A stretch of 20,993 nt of DNA from Acidimicrobiia bacterium (GCA_017882945.1 JADGON010000414.1:1-20993); one strand, 5' to 3'. Shown: positions 13,482-20,686, numbered from the stretch's first letter. A program made the numbers and translations. Notes: generated by a model from the letters alone, not told the origin.

Positions 13482-14231
13482 TCAGCCCGAGGTCCCCTTC
13501 GGCACCGCCCACACCGGCGACCCGTCCTCGAGTTGCCGGCTGGGTTGCCGTGTGAGCGGCCACATGGCGAAGCCGATCAGCACGGCGACGAGGTGTCCGA
13601 AGTCGGTGAAGGTCCGTCCCACCGCTGCGGCGATGACGACGACCGACAACAGCACCCCTCCCCACGCGTAGCGTGCCCGGCCCGCGAGGCGGTAGGTGAA
13701 CACCGCGGCCACCGCGGCGAAGCCGTAGCTGACGCCGACATCGATGGCGCCCTCCTGGGAGTGGCTGACGATGCCGGCGTGGATCGCCAGCAGCAGGCCG
13801 CCAGCGGTGATCAGGGTTGCGCCCAGGTGCCCCGTGGCGAACACGAGGATCCAGCGGGCGGTGCCGAGCCATCGTTCAGCCGGGGCGAGGACGACGGCGA
13901 TGACCGCGACGGCGGCGAGGAGCCAGTAGGTGTCGAGCCAGAACGCGCTGCGGATCAGGACCCGTATCGGGTCGCTGCGGAGGTGGGCGACGTTGCTGCT
14001 GTGCGCGCGGAGCACGGCGTCGACGATCGGTTGGTCGAGCCCGAGCAGCACCCAGGTCGTGATGGTGACGATGAACAGGTAGGTGAATGTCGCTGGTGAG
14101 GCCCGGATGTAGGCGACCACGTAGGGGCGGGCGGTCTGCCAGCGCCGGTGGAGCGCCAATGCGGGGCCCCAGCCCCCGACCCGCGCGAGGTGGAAGCCGA
14201 TGCCGACCACGAGCGCCACGAGAAGTATCAC
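13482..14231 (-). CDS. Rhomboid-like integral membrane protein
   Basis: 249 residues from GTG 14231-14229, 21 nt after the cupredoxin stop, so in the same operon. Hydrophobic segments are visible at about 1-18, 50-66, 102-116, 127-151, 163-180, 189-205 and 211-224. Rhomboid landmarks can be seen: ATGHLGATL (132-140, His in an early helix), GVSYG (166-170, resembling the GxSxG serine loop with S168) and DFGHLVAVLIG (210-220, H213 in the last helix as the possible general base). The overall pattern recalls the rhomboid-like membrane family of actinobacteria, in which activity is often unproven. If active, it would be an intramembrane serine protease; substrates are unknown. The C-terminal tail is cytoplasmic and short. 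Confidence 0.68.
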   Translation of the reverse strand: MILLVALVVGIGFHLARVGGWGPALALHRRWQTARPYVVAYIRASPATFTYLFIVTITTWVLLGLDQPIVDAVLRAHSSNVAHLRSDPIRVLIRSAFWLDTYWLLAAVAVIAVVLAPAERWLGTARWILVFATGHLGATLITAGGLLLAIHAGIVSHSQEGAIDVGVSYGFAAVAAVFTYRLAGRARYAWGGVLLSVVVIAAAVGRTFTDFGHLVAVLIGFAMWPLTRQPSRQLEDGSPVWAVPKGTSG

Positions 14232-14252
14232 CTCACGGAGCCTCGCAGGTGC

Positions 14253-14807
14253 TCAGGTGACGGTGAGGAGGGTGGACATGCCGGCCTGGTAGTGCCCGAC
14301 AATGTTGCAGACGAGTTCGTAGCGCCCCGCGGGCAGGTCGAGCGTGACCCAGCCCGTCGACCCGGGCGAGATCCCCTCGCCCGCCCCGGCTCCGCAGCTG
14401 TTGGAGGCCTCTGCGAGGCTGGTCGATTCGTCGACCTTGTTGTCGGGACCGACGCCACGTTGCCCGATGTGCGCGCCCGGTGCGAGCGGGAGTACGACGA
14501 GCTCGTGGGTGAGCGATCCGGTGTTGGTGACAACGAACGAGACTCTCCCTGTGGGCACGGCGCCGGGTTGTGCAGTGATGCTCATCATCCCCATGTGGCC
14601 TGAACCCATCATCATCGGGCCGCCGCGGTTCGAGAGGGTGACGTTGACCACGCTGCCCTCGAGCTGGGGTGCGGCGCACGAGGTGGGGACCGCTCCCCTG
14701 CCTCCCCGCGACATCGGGTGCCGTACGTACAGCGCCGCGGCCGCCGAGACGCTGACGAGCGCAACCGCAGCGACGATGATCGGAAGGAGGGTGGGTCGTT
14801 TCAACAT
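14253..14807 (-). CDS. Membrane-anchored cupredoxin (type-1 copper) protein with Met-rich segment
   Basis: 184 residues from ATG 14807-14805, with GGGAG about 10 nt upstream. An N-terminal hydrophobic helix (about 6-27) acts as anchor or signal peptide. A Met-rich stretch, PMMMGSGHMGMM (64-75), follows and could bind Cu(I). The C-terminal half is a cupredoxin fold: SLTHELVVLP with H101, then YELVCNIVGHYQAGM with C167, H172 and M177. That is a full His-Cys-His-Met type-1 copper ligand set, as in plastocyanin/sulfocyanin-type proteins. C44 and C138 might form a disulfide. It probably works outside the membrane in electron transfer or copper binding. It sits between DUF2892 (22 nt upstream) and the rhomboid-like gene (21 nt downstream), in the run led by the CsoR-type gene. 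Confidence 0.88.
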   Translation of the reverse strand: MLKRPTLLPIIVAAVALVSVSAAAALYVRHPMSRGGRGAVPTSCAAPQLEGSVVNVTLSNRGGPMMMGSGHMGMMSITAQPGAVPTGRVSFVVTNTGSLTHELVVLPLAPGAHIGQRGVGPDNKVDESTSLAEASNSCGAGAGEGISPGSTGWVTLDLPAGRYELVCNIVGHYQAGMSTLLTVT

Positions 14808-14829
14808 GGCGAGGTGCTCCCGGTGGTGG

Positions 14830-15087
14830 TCACCACTTGCACTGTGGCTGGGCGTGGCGACGCAGCAGCAGCGAGGCAGGGCAGTTGTGCACGGTCACGT
14901 ACAGCCATTGGTTGATGCCGACGAACGCGGTGAGCAGCAGGAACCAGGGTGAGACGAAGGCGGCGAGCGCGGCGCTGACAAGCGTCATGGTTCCGGCCAT
15001 GGCGAACAGGATGCGTTCGAGGGGCCAGCGAGTCGGCCGCGTGGCTGCGGGTGCTGGAGTCGCCGTGGGTTGGGTCGTGGTGGTCAT
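14830..15087 (-). CDS. DUF2892 (YgaP-like transmembrane) protein
   Basis: 85 residues from ATG 15087-15085, with AAAGGAA about 8 nt upstream. A Thr/Pro/Ala-rich N-terminus (1-19) is followed by the DUF2892 core: WPLERILFAMAGTMTLVSAAL, a second helix FLLLTAFVGINQWLYV, and the family ending NCPASLLLRR (68-77). Two cysteines, C69 and C83, lie in and after this ending. In other bacteria this small membrane unit is fused to or beside rhodanese domains (as in YgaP) and CsoR/CstR-type regulators, which links the family to sulfur or thiol chemistry; no rhodanese is seen here. Co-directional with the MMPL gene (61 nt upstream) and the cupredoxin gene (22 nt downstream). Confidence 0.85.
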   Translation of the reverse strand: MTTTTQPTATPAPAATRPTRWPLERILFAMAGTMTLVSAALAAFVSPWFLLLTAFVGINQWLYVTVHNCPASLLLRRHAQPQCKW

Positions 15088-15148
15088 CGGGGTTCCTTTG
15101 GTCGCGGGTACCGCGGTGGGTGTGAAGCAGGGCCGGGCCCAGGGGGGT

Positions 15149-17323
15149 TCAGTGGGAGAAGTGGACGTGGGGCATGCGGCGGTCGAGCCAGCCCGGGATC
15201 CACCAGGCGCGTTCGCCGAGCAGGCCGAGCAGTGAGGGCATGAGCATCATGCGGATGATCGTGGCGTCGAGCAGCACCGCGAGGGCGAGGGTGAGGCCGA
15301 GCTCGGTCGGGGGGATGGGTCCGGTCACCCCGAAGGCGATGAAGACCACGATCATGATCAGCGCGGCGTTGGTGATTGGGCGGCCGGTGCGGGCGATGCC
15401 CTCGCGGACCGCGAGCTGGGCGTCGCCGGTGGCGTCGCGGCGTTCCTTGATCGCGGCGAGCAGGAAGAGCTGGTAGTCCATCGAGAGCCCGAACAGCAGC
15501 GCGAAGAAGAACAGCGGCGCCCAGGCGTCGACGAACCCCTGGGGGTGCAGGCCGATCAAGCCCGCCCCGAAGCCGTGCTGGAACACGAGGGTCGCGAACC
15601 CGAAGGCGGCGCCGACACCGAGCAGGTTCAACAGGATCGAGGTGAAGGCGATGGTGAGGCTGCGGAACACCACCAGCAGCAGCACGAACGCCACGACCAT
15701 GATGAGCCCGATCGCGAGTGGTGCCTTGCCGGTGAGCACGGCGGTGAGGTCGGTGTTCTGCGCCGCGGGTCCACCGACGCGTGCCGCGGGGACCGCGGTG
15801 GACAGGTTGGAGCGCAGCCGTCTGACGAGCTGTGAGGTCGCAGGGTTGTCGACGGCGGTGCGGGGCGTCACGCGGATCGCGACGCGACCCGTTCCCGCCG
15901 GCGGTGCGGCGACCTGGGCTGCCACGACGCCGGGGTCGGTACTCGCCAACCCGATCACCTTGGTGGCCGTGGCTGTGGGGGTGGTGATGAAGATCGGGGC
16001 GGCGGCGCCGGGCCCGAACGCCTTGGTGACGAGGTCGTAGCCGTCACGGCTGGACTGGCCCTTGTCGACGACGCGGGCGCCGGGCATGCCGAGGCGCATC
16101 CCGATCGCGGGCGCGGCGAGCAGCGCCAGCACCGCGATGCCGGCCGTGAGGGTGACAGCGGGGCGGCGCATCGCCGCCGCGGTCCAGCGGGCCCAACGGC
16201 CCTCCGCCGCCCGGTCAGGATCCTTGTGCCCGCGGGTGACGAGCACGCGGTCACCCAGGCTCACCAGCAGCGCCGGGAGCAGGGTCAGCGCGGCGAGCGC
16301 CACCGCGACGACCGACAGGATCATGCCCAGCGCCATGGCCCGGAACACCATCACCGGCACGACGAACACCGCGGCGAGCGACAGGATGACGGTCAGCGCC
16401 GAAAGGAACACCGCCTTGCCGGCGGTGGCGAGTGTCGCGGCGATGCCGTCGAGGGCGTCCTTGCCGTCCTCGCGCTCCTCGCGGTAGCGAGAGACGATGA
16501 ACAGGCTGTAGTCGATGCCGACCGCGAGGCCGATCATCATCGAGAAGTTCATGGCCCACACCGACATCGGCGTGACGTGGGTCAGCAGGTTGAGCGCACC
16601 GAACCCCACCGCGATCCCGGCGATCGCCAACAGCAACGGGATCCCCGCGGCGAGCGCGGAACCGAACGCGACCAGCAGCAGGATGATCGTGGGCAGCCCG
16701 GACACGAGCTCAGCGAGGTGCAGGGCGCGTTCGTTGGACGCGTTGAAGTCGCTCCACACCGCCCACTCACCTGTCACCTTCGCCTGCGCGCCCGGCGGGA
16801 GCGACACGTTGTGGACGTGGTCGATCAGCTTCTTCGCCGACTCGGGCCGTTGCGCGTCGCGCACCGCCTGCAGCCCGACCGGGACCAGCGCGGTGCGGCC
16901 ATCAGGCGAGACCAAGCCTGCGCTCTTCGGGAGCGTCAGCGGGTTCACCACCGACGTCGCCCCGGGGGCCCCATGCAGCGAAGCGACCAGGGTGTGCAGC
17001 CCCGCCGGATTCGAGGCGATCGGTGTCGCCTGGTGATACACCACCACTGCCGCTTCGGCGTTGGCCTGCGGGAAACCCCGGCGCAGCTCGTCGCGCACGT
17101 GCTGCGCGGTCGAGCCCTGTGCCTCCCACCCGGCACCCGACAACGAGTGCGTCAACGTGAGCGCCAGGGGTGCGGCCGCGAGTGTGGTCACCAGCCAGAT
17201 GATCAGCACCGCCCGACGGTGCCGGCCCGAGAAGCGCGCCAGGCGGGCGAGCCACGGACCCTCGTGCTCGGGATTGTCGTCGATGACCTTTGAGGTCGTC
17301 GGCTTCGTCGGTTGATCGAGCAT
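15149..17323 (-). CDS. MMPL family (RND superfamily) transporter
   Basis: 724 residues from ATG 17323-17321, with GGAG about 6 nt upstream. Two homologous halves are visible. Half 1: helix at about 37-57, an extracytoplasmic domain (58-200), then five helices (about 203-355) with the proton-relay motif GLAVGIDYSLFIVSRYREE (265-283; D271-Y272). Half 2: helix at about 390-408, a second extracytoplasmic domain (409-530), then five helices (about 533-710) with FGLSMDYQLFLL (611-622; D616-Y617). These are hallmark MMPL features, and the length is in the short-actinobacterial range. It probably exports a lipid or other hydrophobic compound by proton-motive force. The C-terminus ends HVHFSH, three histidines that could bind metal. 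It follows the CsoR-type gene by 94 nt. Confidence 0.94.
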   Translation of the reverse strand: MLDQPTKPTTSKVIDDNPEHEGPWLARLARFSGRHRRAVLIIWLVTTLAAAPLALTLTHSLSGAGWEAQGSTAQHVRDELRRGFPQANAEAAVVVYHQATPIASNPAGLHTLVASLHGAPGATSVVNPLTLPKSAGLVSPDGRTALVPVGLQAVRDAQRPESAKKLIDHVHNVSLPPGAQAKVTGEWAVWSDFNASNERALHLAELVSGLPTIILLLVAFGSALAAGIPLLLAIAGIAVGFGALNLLTHVTPMSVWAMNFSMMIGLAVGIDYSLFIVSRYREEREDGKDALDGIAATLATAGKAVFLSALTVILSLAAVFVVPVMVFRAMALGMILSVVAVALAALTLLPALLVSLGDRVLVTRGHKDPDRAAEGRWARWTAAAMRRPAVTLTAGIAVLALLAAPAIGMRLGMPGARVVDKGQSSRDGYDLVTKAFGPGAAAPIFITTPTATATKVIGLASTDPGVVAAQVAAPPAGTGRVAIRVTPRTAVDNPATSQLVRRLRSNLSTAVPAARVGGPAAQNTDLTAVLTGKAPLAIGLIMVVAFVLLLVVFRSLTIAFTSILLNLLGVGAAFGFATLVFQHGFGAGLIGLHPQGFVDAWAPLFFFALLFGLSMDYQLFLLAAIKERRDATGDAQLAVREGIARTGRPITNAALIMIVVFIAFGVTGPIPPTELGLTLALAVLLDATIIRMMLMPSLLGLLGERAWWIPGWLDRRMPHVHFSH

Positions 17324-17417
17324 CGGGGCTCCAAAAGGGGTGTCAGGGGCTTGTCGGGGCGCGCGAGGTCAAGGCCGCGGCAGCAGACGCGGGCGACAGC
17401 GCTCGGGGGGTGGTGGC

Positions 17418-17687
17418 TCAGGCGAGCTTGGTGAACATCTTCTGGACGTCCGCGAGCTCGTACCCCTCGGCAGCGGACCGTTCGGGGTCTTCGAGGCACC
17501 AGGTGAGCCCGGCAGCGACCAGGACGAACCCGGTCTGCTCGAGGGCCTTGTTGGCCGCTGAGAGCTGGGTGACGATCTCGCGGCAGTCACGCTCGTCCGC
17601 GAGCATCTGTTGCAGGGCGCGCACCTGGCCTTCGATGCGACGCAGGCGGTTCGTGAGGTCCTTCACGGTTTCGGCGGGCAGTTCCAT
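17418..17687 (-). CDS. CsoR/DUF156-family metal- or sulfur-sensing repressor (C-G-C signature)
   Basis: 89 residues from ATG 17687-17685, chosen over an in-frame GTG-region start at 17714 because AAGGAGAA is 8 nt upstream and the DUF156 domain begins there. The fold signature is clear: DLTNRLRRIEGQVRALQQML (10-29), then DCREIVTQLSAANKALEQTG and LTWCLED. C35 and C64 are 29 residues apart, exactly as Cys36 and Cys65 of M. tuberculosis CsoR, but the position of the copper-ligand His61 is Gly60. That matches the CsoR-related branch with two cysteines and no histidine, which includes persulfide-sensing CstR types. It should repress its own operon through the palindrome upstream (17723-17738). Inducer, copper or sulfane sulfur, is undecided. 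Confidence 0.9.
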   Translation of the reverse strand: MELPAETVKDLTNRLRRIEGQVRALQQMLADERDCREIVTQLSAANKALEQTGFVLVAAGLTWCLEDPERSAAEGYELADVQKMFTKLA

Positions 17688-17712
17688 GCCACGTTCTCCT
17701 TGGGTCCCCACC

Positions 17713-17742
17713 ACCCTATCTGATACCCCTAGGGGTATACAA
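17713..17742 (-). promoter_or_regulatory. Predicted promoter of the csoR-type operon
   Basis: On the minus strand a -35-like TTGTAT (17742-17737) and a -10-like TAGGGT (17718-17713, TAnnnT type) are 18 bp apart. The operator palindrome lies almost entirely in the spacer, the arrangement expected for repression by blocking RNA polymerase. The start codon is 25 nt beyond the -10. Confidence 0.55.
17723..17738. promoter_or_regulatory. CsoR/CstR-type operator palindrome
   Basis: ATACCCCTAGGGGTAT is a perfect 16-bp palindrome with the C-tract/G-tract layout (TACCCC-TA-GGGGTA type) known for CsoR-family operators. It is 35 bp upstream of the regulator's ATG. Confidence 0.88.
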
Positions 17743-17774
17743 CCCGTAGGTTCCGTCCAGCCGCGATCCCGGGC

Positions 17775-18575
17775 TCACGAAGGCGGGTGGCCTCGACCAC
17801 GCCGGCGATACAGGTCGGCGTCCGCTCGGCGGATCAGTTCCTCCACTGTGTCGACGGCTTCGAGTTGGGCCAGGCCGACCGAGACCGAAGCGTGCTGCTC
17901 CGCAGCGAGACCGGCGTTGACCTCGGCGAAGCGCTTCTCGGCCTCCACCAAGTGGACGTCCTGCATCCCGCACACGAACTCGTCACCACCGAAGCGGATG
18001 ATCAGGTCATAGGGCCGGAGGTTGGTCTCGAGGGTGACGGCGACCGCCGCCAGCAGGAGGTCACCTCCGGCGTGTCCGAGCGAGTCGTTGGTGGCCTTGA
18101 GGCCGTCGACATCGACGAAGGCGAGGACGAAGGGCGCGCCGGTCCGTTGTGCTCGGGTCACTTCACGCTGGAGCTCGATGACGCCGGCCTCGCGGCGATA
18201 CGCACCGGTGAGCGCATCGATCGACGAAGCGGCACGGTCACGGGCCGACAGGCGGCGGTCCGACGCGCTGGCCTGCCGATCCGTCGCTGCGTGGGTCCGA
18301 TCACCGGCCGCCCCCGTCCGGTCGCGGGATGCTTCGGCGCGGTCCGACGCGGCGCCCTCGTCGACCGCGTCAGCGGTGTACTCGCGTACCTCCGCGCGCT
18401 CGTCGCGCTCCCTTGCCCTGCAGTCGCGGACCTCCGCTGCCTCGTCTCCGGCCTCAGACACCTGATCCCGGACTTCAGCGTCGCGGTCTCGCTCCTCGCC
18501 CGGCGGTGGCGTGTCCAGGGGCACAGGCTCGGCGACTGCCAGCCGGCGGGGACGACGGCGCTTACGCCCGTTCAC
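17775..18575 (-). CDS. GGDEF diguanylate cyclase with heptad-repeat N-terminus
   Basis: 266 residues from GTG 18575-18573; an upstream in-frame TTG at 18629 would add 18 residues. GGAGGT lies 14 nt before the GTG, longer than ideal, so the start is provisional. After a basic segment (GRKRRRPRR), residues about 30-119 form a charged repeat with Asp every seven residues, in two blocks that differ in register by one residue. The repeat runs straight into DALTGAYRR (120-128), the start of the GGDEF domain. The domain has the metal-site stretch FVDVDGLKATNDSLGH (153-168), the inhibitory-site motif RPYD (187-190) five residues before GGDEF (196-200), and a normal C-terminus. It should make cyclic di-GMP from two GTP, with product inhibition. 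No membrane helix, so cytoplasmic. It lies between the SulP gene and the csoR-type gene on the same strand. Confidence 0.88.
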   Translation of the reverse strand: MNGRKRRRPRRLAVAEPVPLDTPPPGEERDRDAEVRDQVSEAGDEAAEVRDCRARERDERAEVREYTADAVDEGAASDRAEASRDRTGAAGDRTHAATDRQASASDRRLSARDRAASSIDALTGAYRREAGVIELQREVTRAQRTGAPFVLAFVDVDGLKATNDSLGHAGGDLLLAAVAVTLETNLRPYDLIIRFGGDEFVCGMQDVHLVEAEKRFAEVNAGLAAEQHASVSVGLAQLEAVDTVEELIRRADADLYRRRGRGHPPS

Positions 18576-18870
18576 ACCCCGATTGATACACCTCCAGCCA
18601 CGCGGTGTCTCGGCAGATGCGCGATTCAACGGGAAGGTGTGGCGGCATCGATGAGGCGGGGAACAGCTGGTGGGGGCAGGCCCGCAGCGCGCCGGTCCAA
18701 GTCCGGGCGAGGGCTGGTCACAAAGCGACCGCCAGGGTCGGTTTGTGACCAGACCTCGCTCAGCTCATCGAGGCGGCCCGCACTCCGAGCTCCACCTACA
18801 TGGCCGGGGCCCGAGTGTTCCCGAGGCTCGTGCCCACGTCGCCCGGAGATCCGGCCGCACCGGCCAACCG
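18576..18870. other. Intergenic region between SulP and GGDEF genes
   Basis: 295 bp, occupied mainly by the long hairpin at 18707-18759. The segment 18760-18870 next to the SulP stop and the segment next to the GGDEF start show no convincing gene, promoter or further repeat by eye. Confidence 0.45.
18707..18759. repeat. Long imperfect hairpin (53 nt, 22 paired bases)
   Basis: Three exact blocks pair in order: GCGAGG (18707-18712) with CCTCGC (18754-18759), CTGGTCACAAA (18714-18724) with TTTGTGACCAG (18742-18752), and CGACC (18726-18730) with GGTCG (18736-18740). Only a G/A and a G/G mismatch interrupt them, and the loop is GCCAG. It lies 112 bp past the SulP stop, so it may act as a terminator without T-tract. 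Its length and symmetry would also suit a protein-binding site or a mobile palindromic repeat. Confidence 0.85.
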
Positions 18871-20589
18871 TCAGCCTTGCGGTCGTTCGTCGTCTGCCTC
18901 GAGATCGCCCTCGCCCTGGTCGAGCCAGCGTCGCGCCCGGTGGAAGGCGTCGATGCTCGACGCCCCGATGGTCGGGCTCTCAGGGACGATCTCGATCGGC
19001 GCGCGTCGGAGGAGACCGGAACCGTCGATCTGTCGTGCGAGGTCGCTGGATACTCCGCTCAGGAACAGCCGACCACCGATCGGGTCGAGGCGGCGCGCGT
19101 ACTCCTCCACCACGTGGAGGAACGTGACACCCAGCTGGGCGCGTCCCCGGAGGCGCAGCACCACCGCGCTGTGGGAGGCGTGCGACGGGTCGGGGAGGCG
19201 CACCTGGAGGGTCCGGCTCCCGGCGAAGAGGAGCGAGCCGTAGACATCGAGAAGGACGACATCGTTGGACGGAAGGTCCGGCGGCGGTTCCGCTTCGATG
19301 AGACGGTCACTCTCGTCCGGCTCGAGTCGCACGATCCGAAGGTCGAGCGCGTCCCGGTTGAGCTGCAGCAGAAGTGAGATCACGACCCCGAGCCCGACGG
19401 CGGCCGGGATCGGCAGGAACAGGGTGGCAAGGAAGGTCGAGACCATGGCGATCTGGGAGTTCGTCCCGGCTCGCCACGTGTTCGTGATCTCGCCGGAACT
19501 GATCGAGGACAGCGCCGCCACGATCAGGACCGCCGCCAACGTGGTGAGCGCGACCTTGGCGATCGCTGGCGAGAACACGACAAGGATGGCGATCATCCAC
19601 GCACCGGAGAAGATCGCCGCCCATCGGCTGCGTGCGCCGGCGGTCCGGTTGAGGGCGGTCTGACCGACCGAGCCGCCGACCGGTTGTCCGAGGAAGAGCG
19701 CCGAGGCGAGGTTTCCTGCGCCCTCTGCGACGAAGTCCCGGTTCACGTTGGTCGCCGAGCCATCGGGATTGGGGGCTGCCTCGCCGACACCGACGCCTTG
19801 CACGAGCACGACGGCGGCGACCGCGAGCGCCCCAGCGACCAGTGACGGGGTGAACAGCGACAGGGTCGGGATCTTCGGGATGGGCAGTCCGCTCGGGATC
19901 GGCCCCTTGGAGCCGACCCGCGCCACCGACGTCCAGCCTGCGAGCGACGCGACACCCGTTGGGATCACCAGCGCCAGGAGCGCTGCGAACGACGAGAACC
20001 TCGTCTTCGCAGTCGCGAACAGGATGGCTCCCGCCATGGCACCGATCGCGAGCGTCTGGCCGTCGATCTCCGACGGGTGGGTCAGGACGTTCCAGGCCTT
20101 GTCGATGGCGAGGGACCCCACTGATGGCGCCCCGGTGAGATCAGGCAACTGGCCGAGGATGATGTTCACGGCCACCCCGGTCAGAAAGCCCCGCATGACC
20201 GAGTACGAGACGAACCGTGAGTATCGACCCAAGCGCAGCATCCCCGCCGCAACCATCGCCACGCCGGCGACGGCGGTGAGCAGTGCGACCGCCTCTGCCC
20301 GCTGACCGCTGGGGACCGCTTCAACCGCGGAGCCTGCGGCCAGGGCGGCGGCGCTGGTGGTGGTGATCACCATGAACTGGGTGGAGGAGGTCAGGCCTCC
20401 AGCGATCGGCCCGGCAAAGGATGCGTAGAGTCCATGGATCGGGTTGATGCCGGCCAGAACCGAGGCAGCCATGCCGTCGGGAACGCTCCCGATCGCGCCA
20501 GGTAGCCCCGCCATGCCGTCCCGCGACAGGTCCTTGCGCGTCGGCAACCAAGAGCGCAATGCGGCTAGCACTCGTGCCGCCCGGCCCAT
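18871..20589 (-). CDS. SulP family inorganic anion transporter with C-terminal STAS domain
   Basis: 572 residues from ATG 20589-20587; the ribosome site is weak (GGCAGG), and an in-frame GTG at 20571 is an alternative. The N-terminal part carries the SulP signature: AGLPGAIGSVPDGMAASVLAGINPIHGLYASF (from about residue 27), then GPIAGGLTSSTQFMVITTTSAAALAAG. About 10-12 hydrophobic segments follow to residue about 420, including NRDFVAEGAGNLASALFLGQPVGGSVGQTALN, the conserved SulP region ahead of the last helices. The C-terminal about 440-550 is a STAS domain (DVVLLDVYGSLLFAGSRTL). The usual phosphorylatable-serine motif of anti-sigma antagonists is not evident. It probably takes up sulfate, bicarbonate or a similar anion; the substrate is undetermined. 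The stop faces the long hairpin at 18707-18759. Confidence 0.92.
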   Translation of the reverse strand: MGRAARVLAALRSWLPTRKDLSRDGMAGLPGAIGSVPDGMAASVLAGINPIHGLYASFAGPIAGGLTSSTQFMVITTTSAAALAAGSAVEAVPSGQRAEAVALLTAVAGVAMVAAGMLRLGRYSRFVSYSVMRGFLTGVAVNIILGQLPDLTGAPSVGSLAIDKAWNVLTHPSEIDGQTLAIGAMAGAILFATAKTRFSSFAALLALVIPTGVASLAGWTSVARVGSKGPIPSGLPIPKIPTLSLFTPSLVAGALAVAAVVLVQGVGVGEAAPNPDGSATNVNRDFVAEGAGNLASALFLGQPVGGSVGQTALNRTAGARSRWAAIFSGAWMIAILVVFSPAIAKVALTTLAAVLIVAALSSISSGEITNTWRAGTNSQIAMVSTFLATLFLPIPAAVGLGVVISLLLQLNRDALDLRIVRLEPDESDRLIEAEPPPDLPSNDVVLLDVYGSLLFAGSRTLQVRLPDPSHASHSAVVLRLRGRAQLGVTFLHVVEEYARRLDPIGGRLFLSGVSSDLARQIDGSGLLRRAPIEIVPESPTIGASSIDAFHRARRWLDQGEGDLEADDERPQG

Positions 20590-20686
20590 CGGCGCCGCCA
20601 GCCTGCCCAGCCCCCGACCCCGGAGTGTGCAGGTTCTCTGATCACCATGTCGCTACGAGAAGTCGGCGGGGTCTCCGCGAGCTCGT

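Noticed and set aside
13299..14099. 266-codon open frame on the plus strand
   Set aside because: Mostly antisense to the rhomboid-like gene; the part in the intergenic region has no ribosome site or family character.
16226..17293. 355-codon open frame on the plus strand
   Set aside because: It is antisense to the MMPL gene. Gln/Arg/Glu/His-rich composition without any motif.
18714..18752. CRP-type binding site in the TTTGTGACC arms
   Set aside because: CRP sites read TGTGA-N6-TCACA. Here the half-sites have the opposite orientation and are too far apart, so the hairpin is described without naming a regulator.
17787..19127. 446-codon open frame on the plus strand
   Set aside because: It is antisense to the GGDEF gene and the end of SulP and crosses the long hairpin; no coherent domain.
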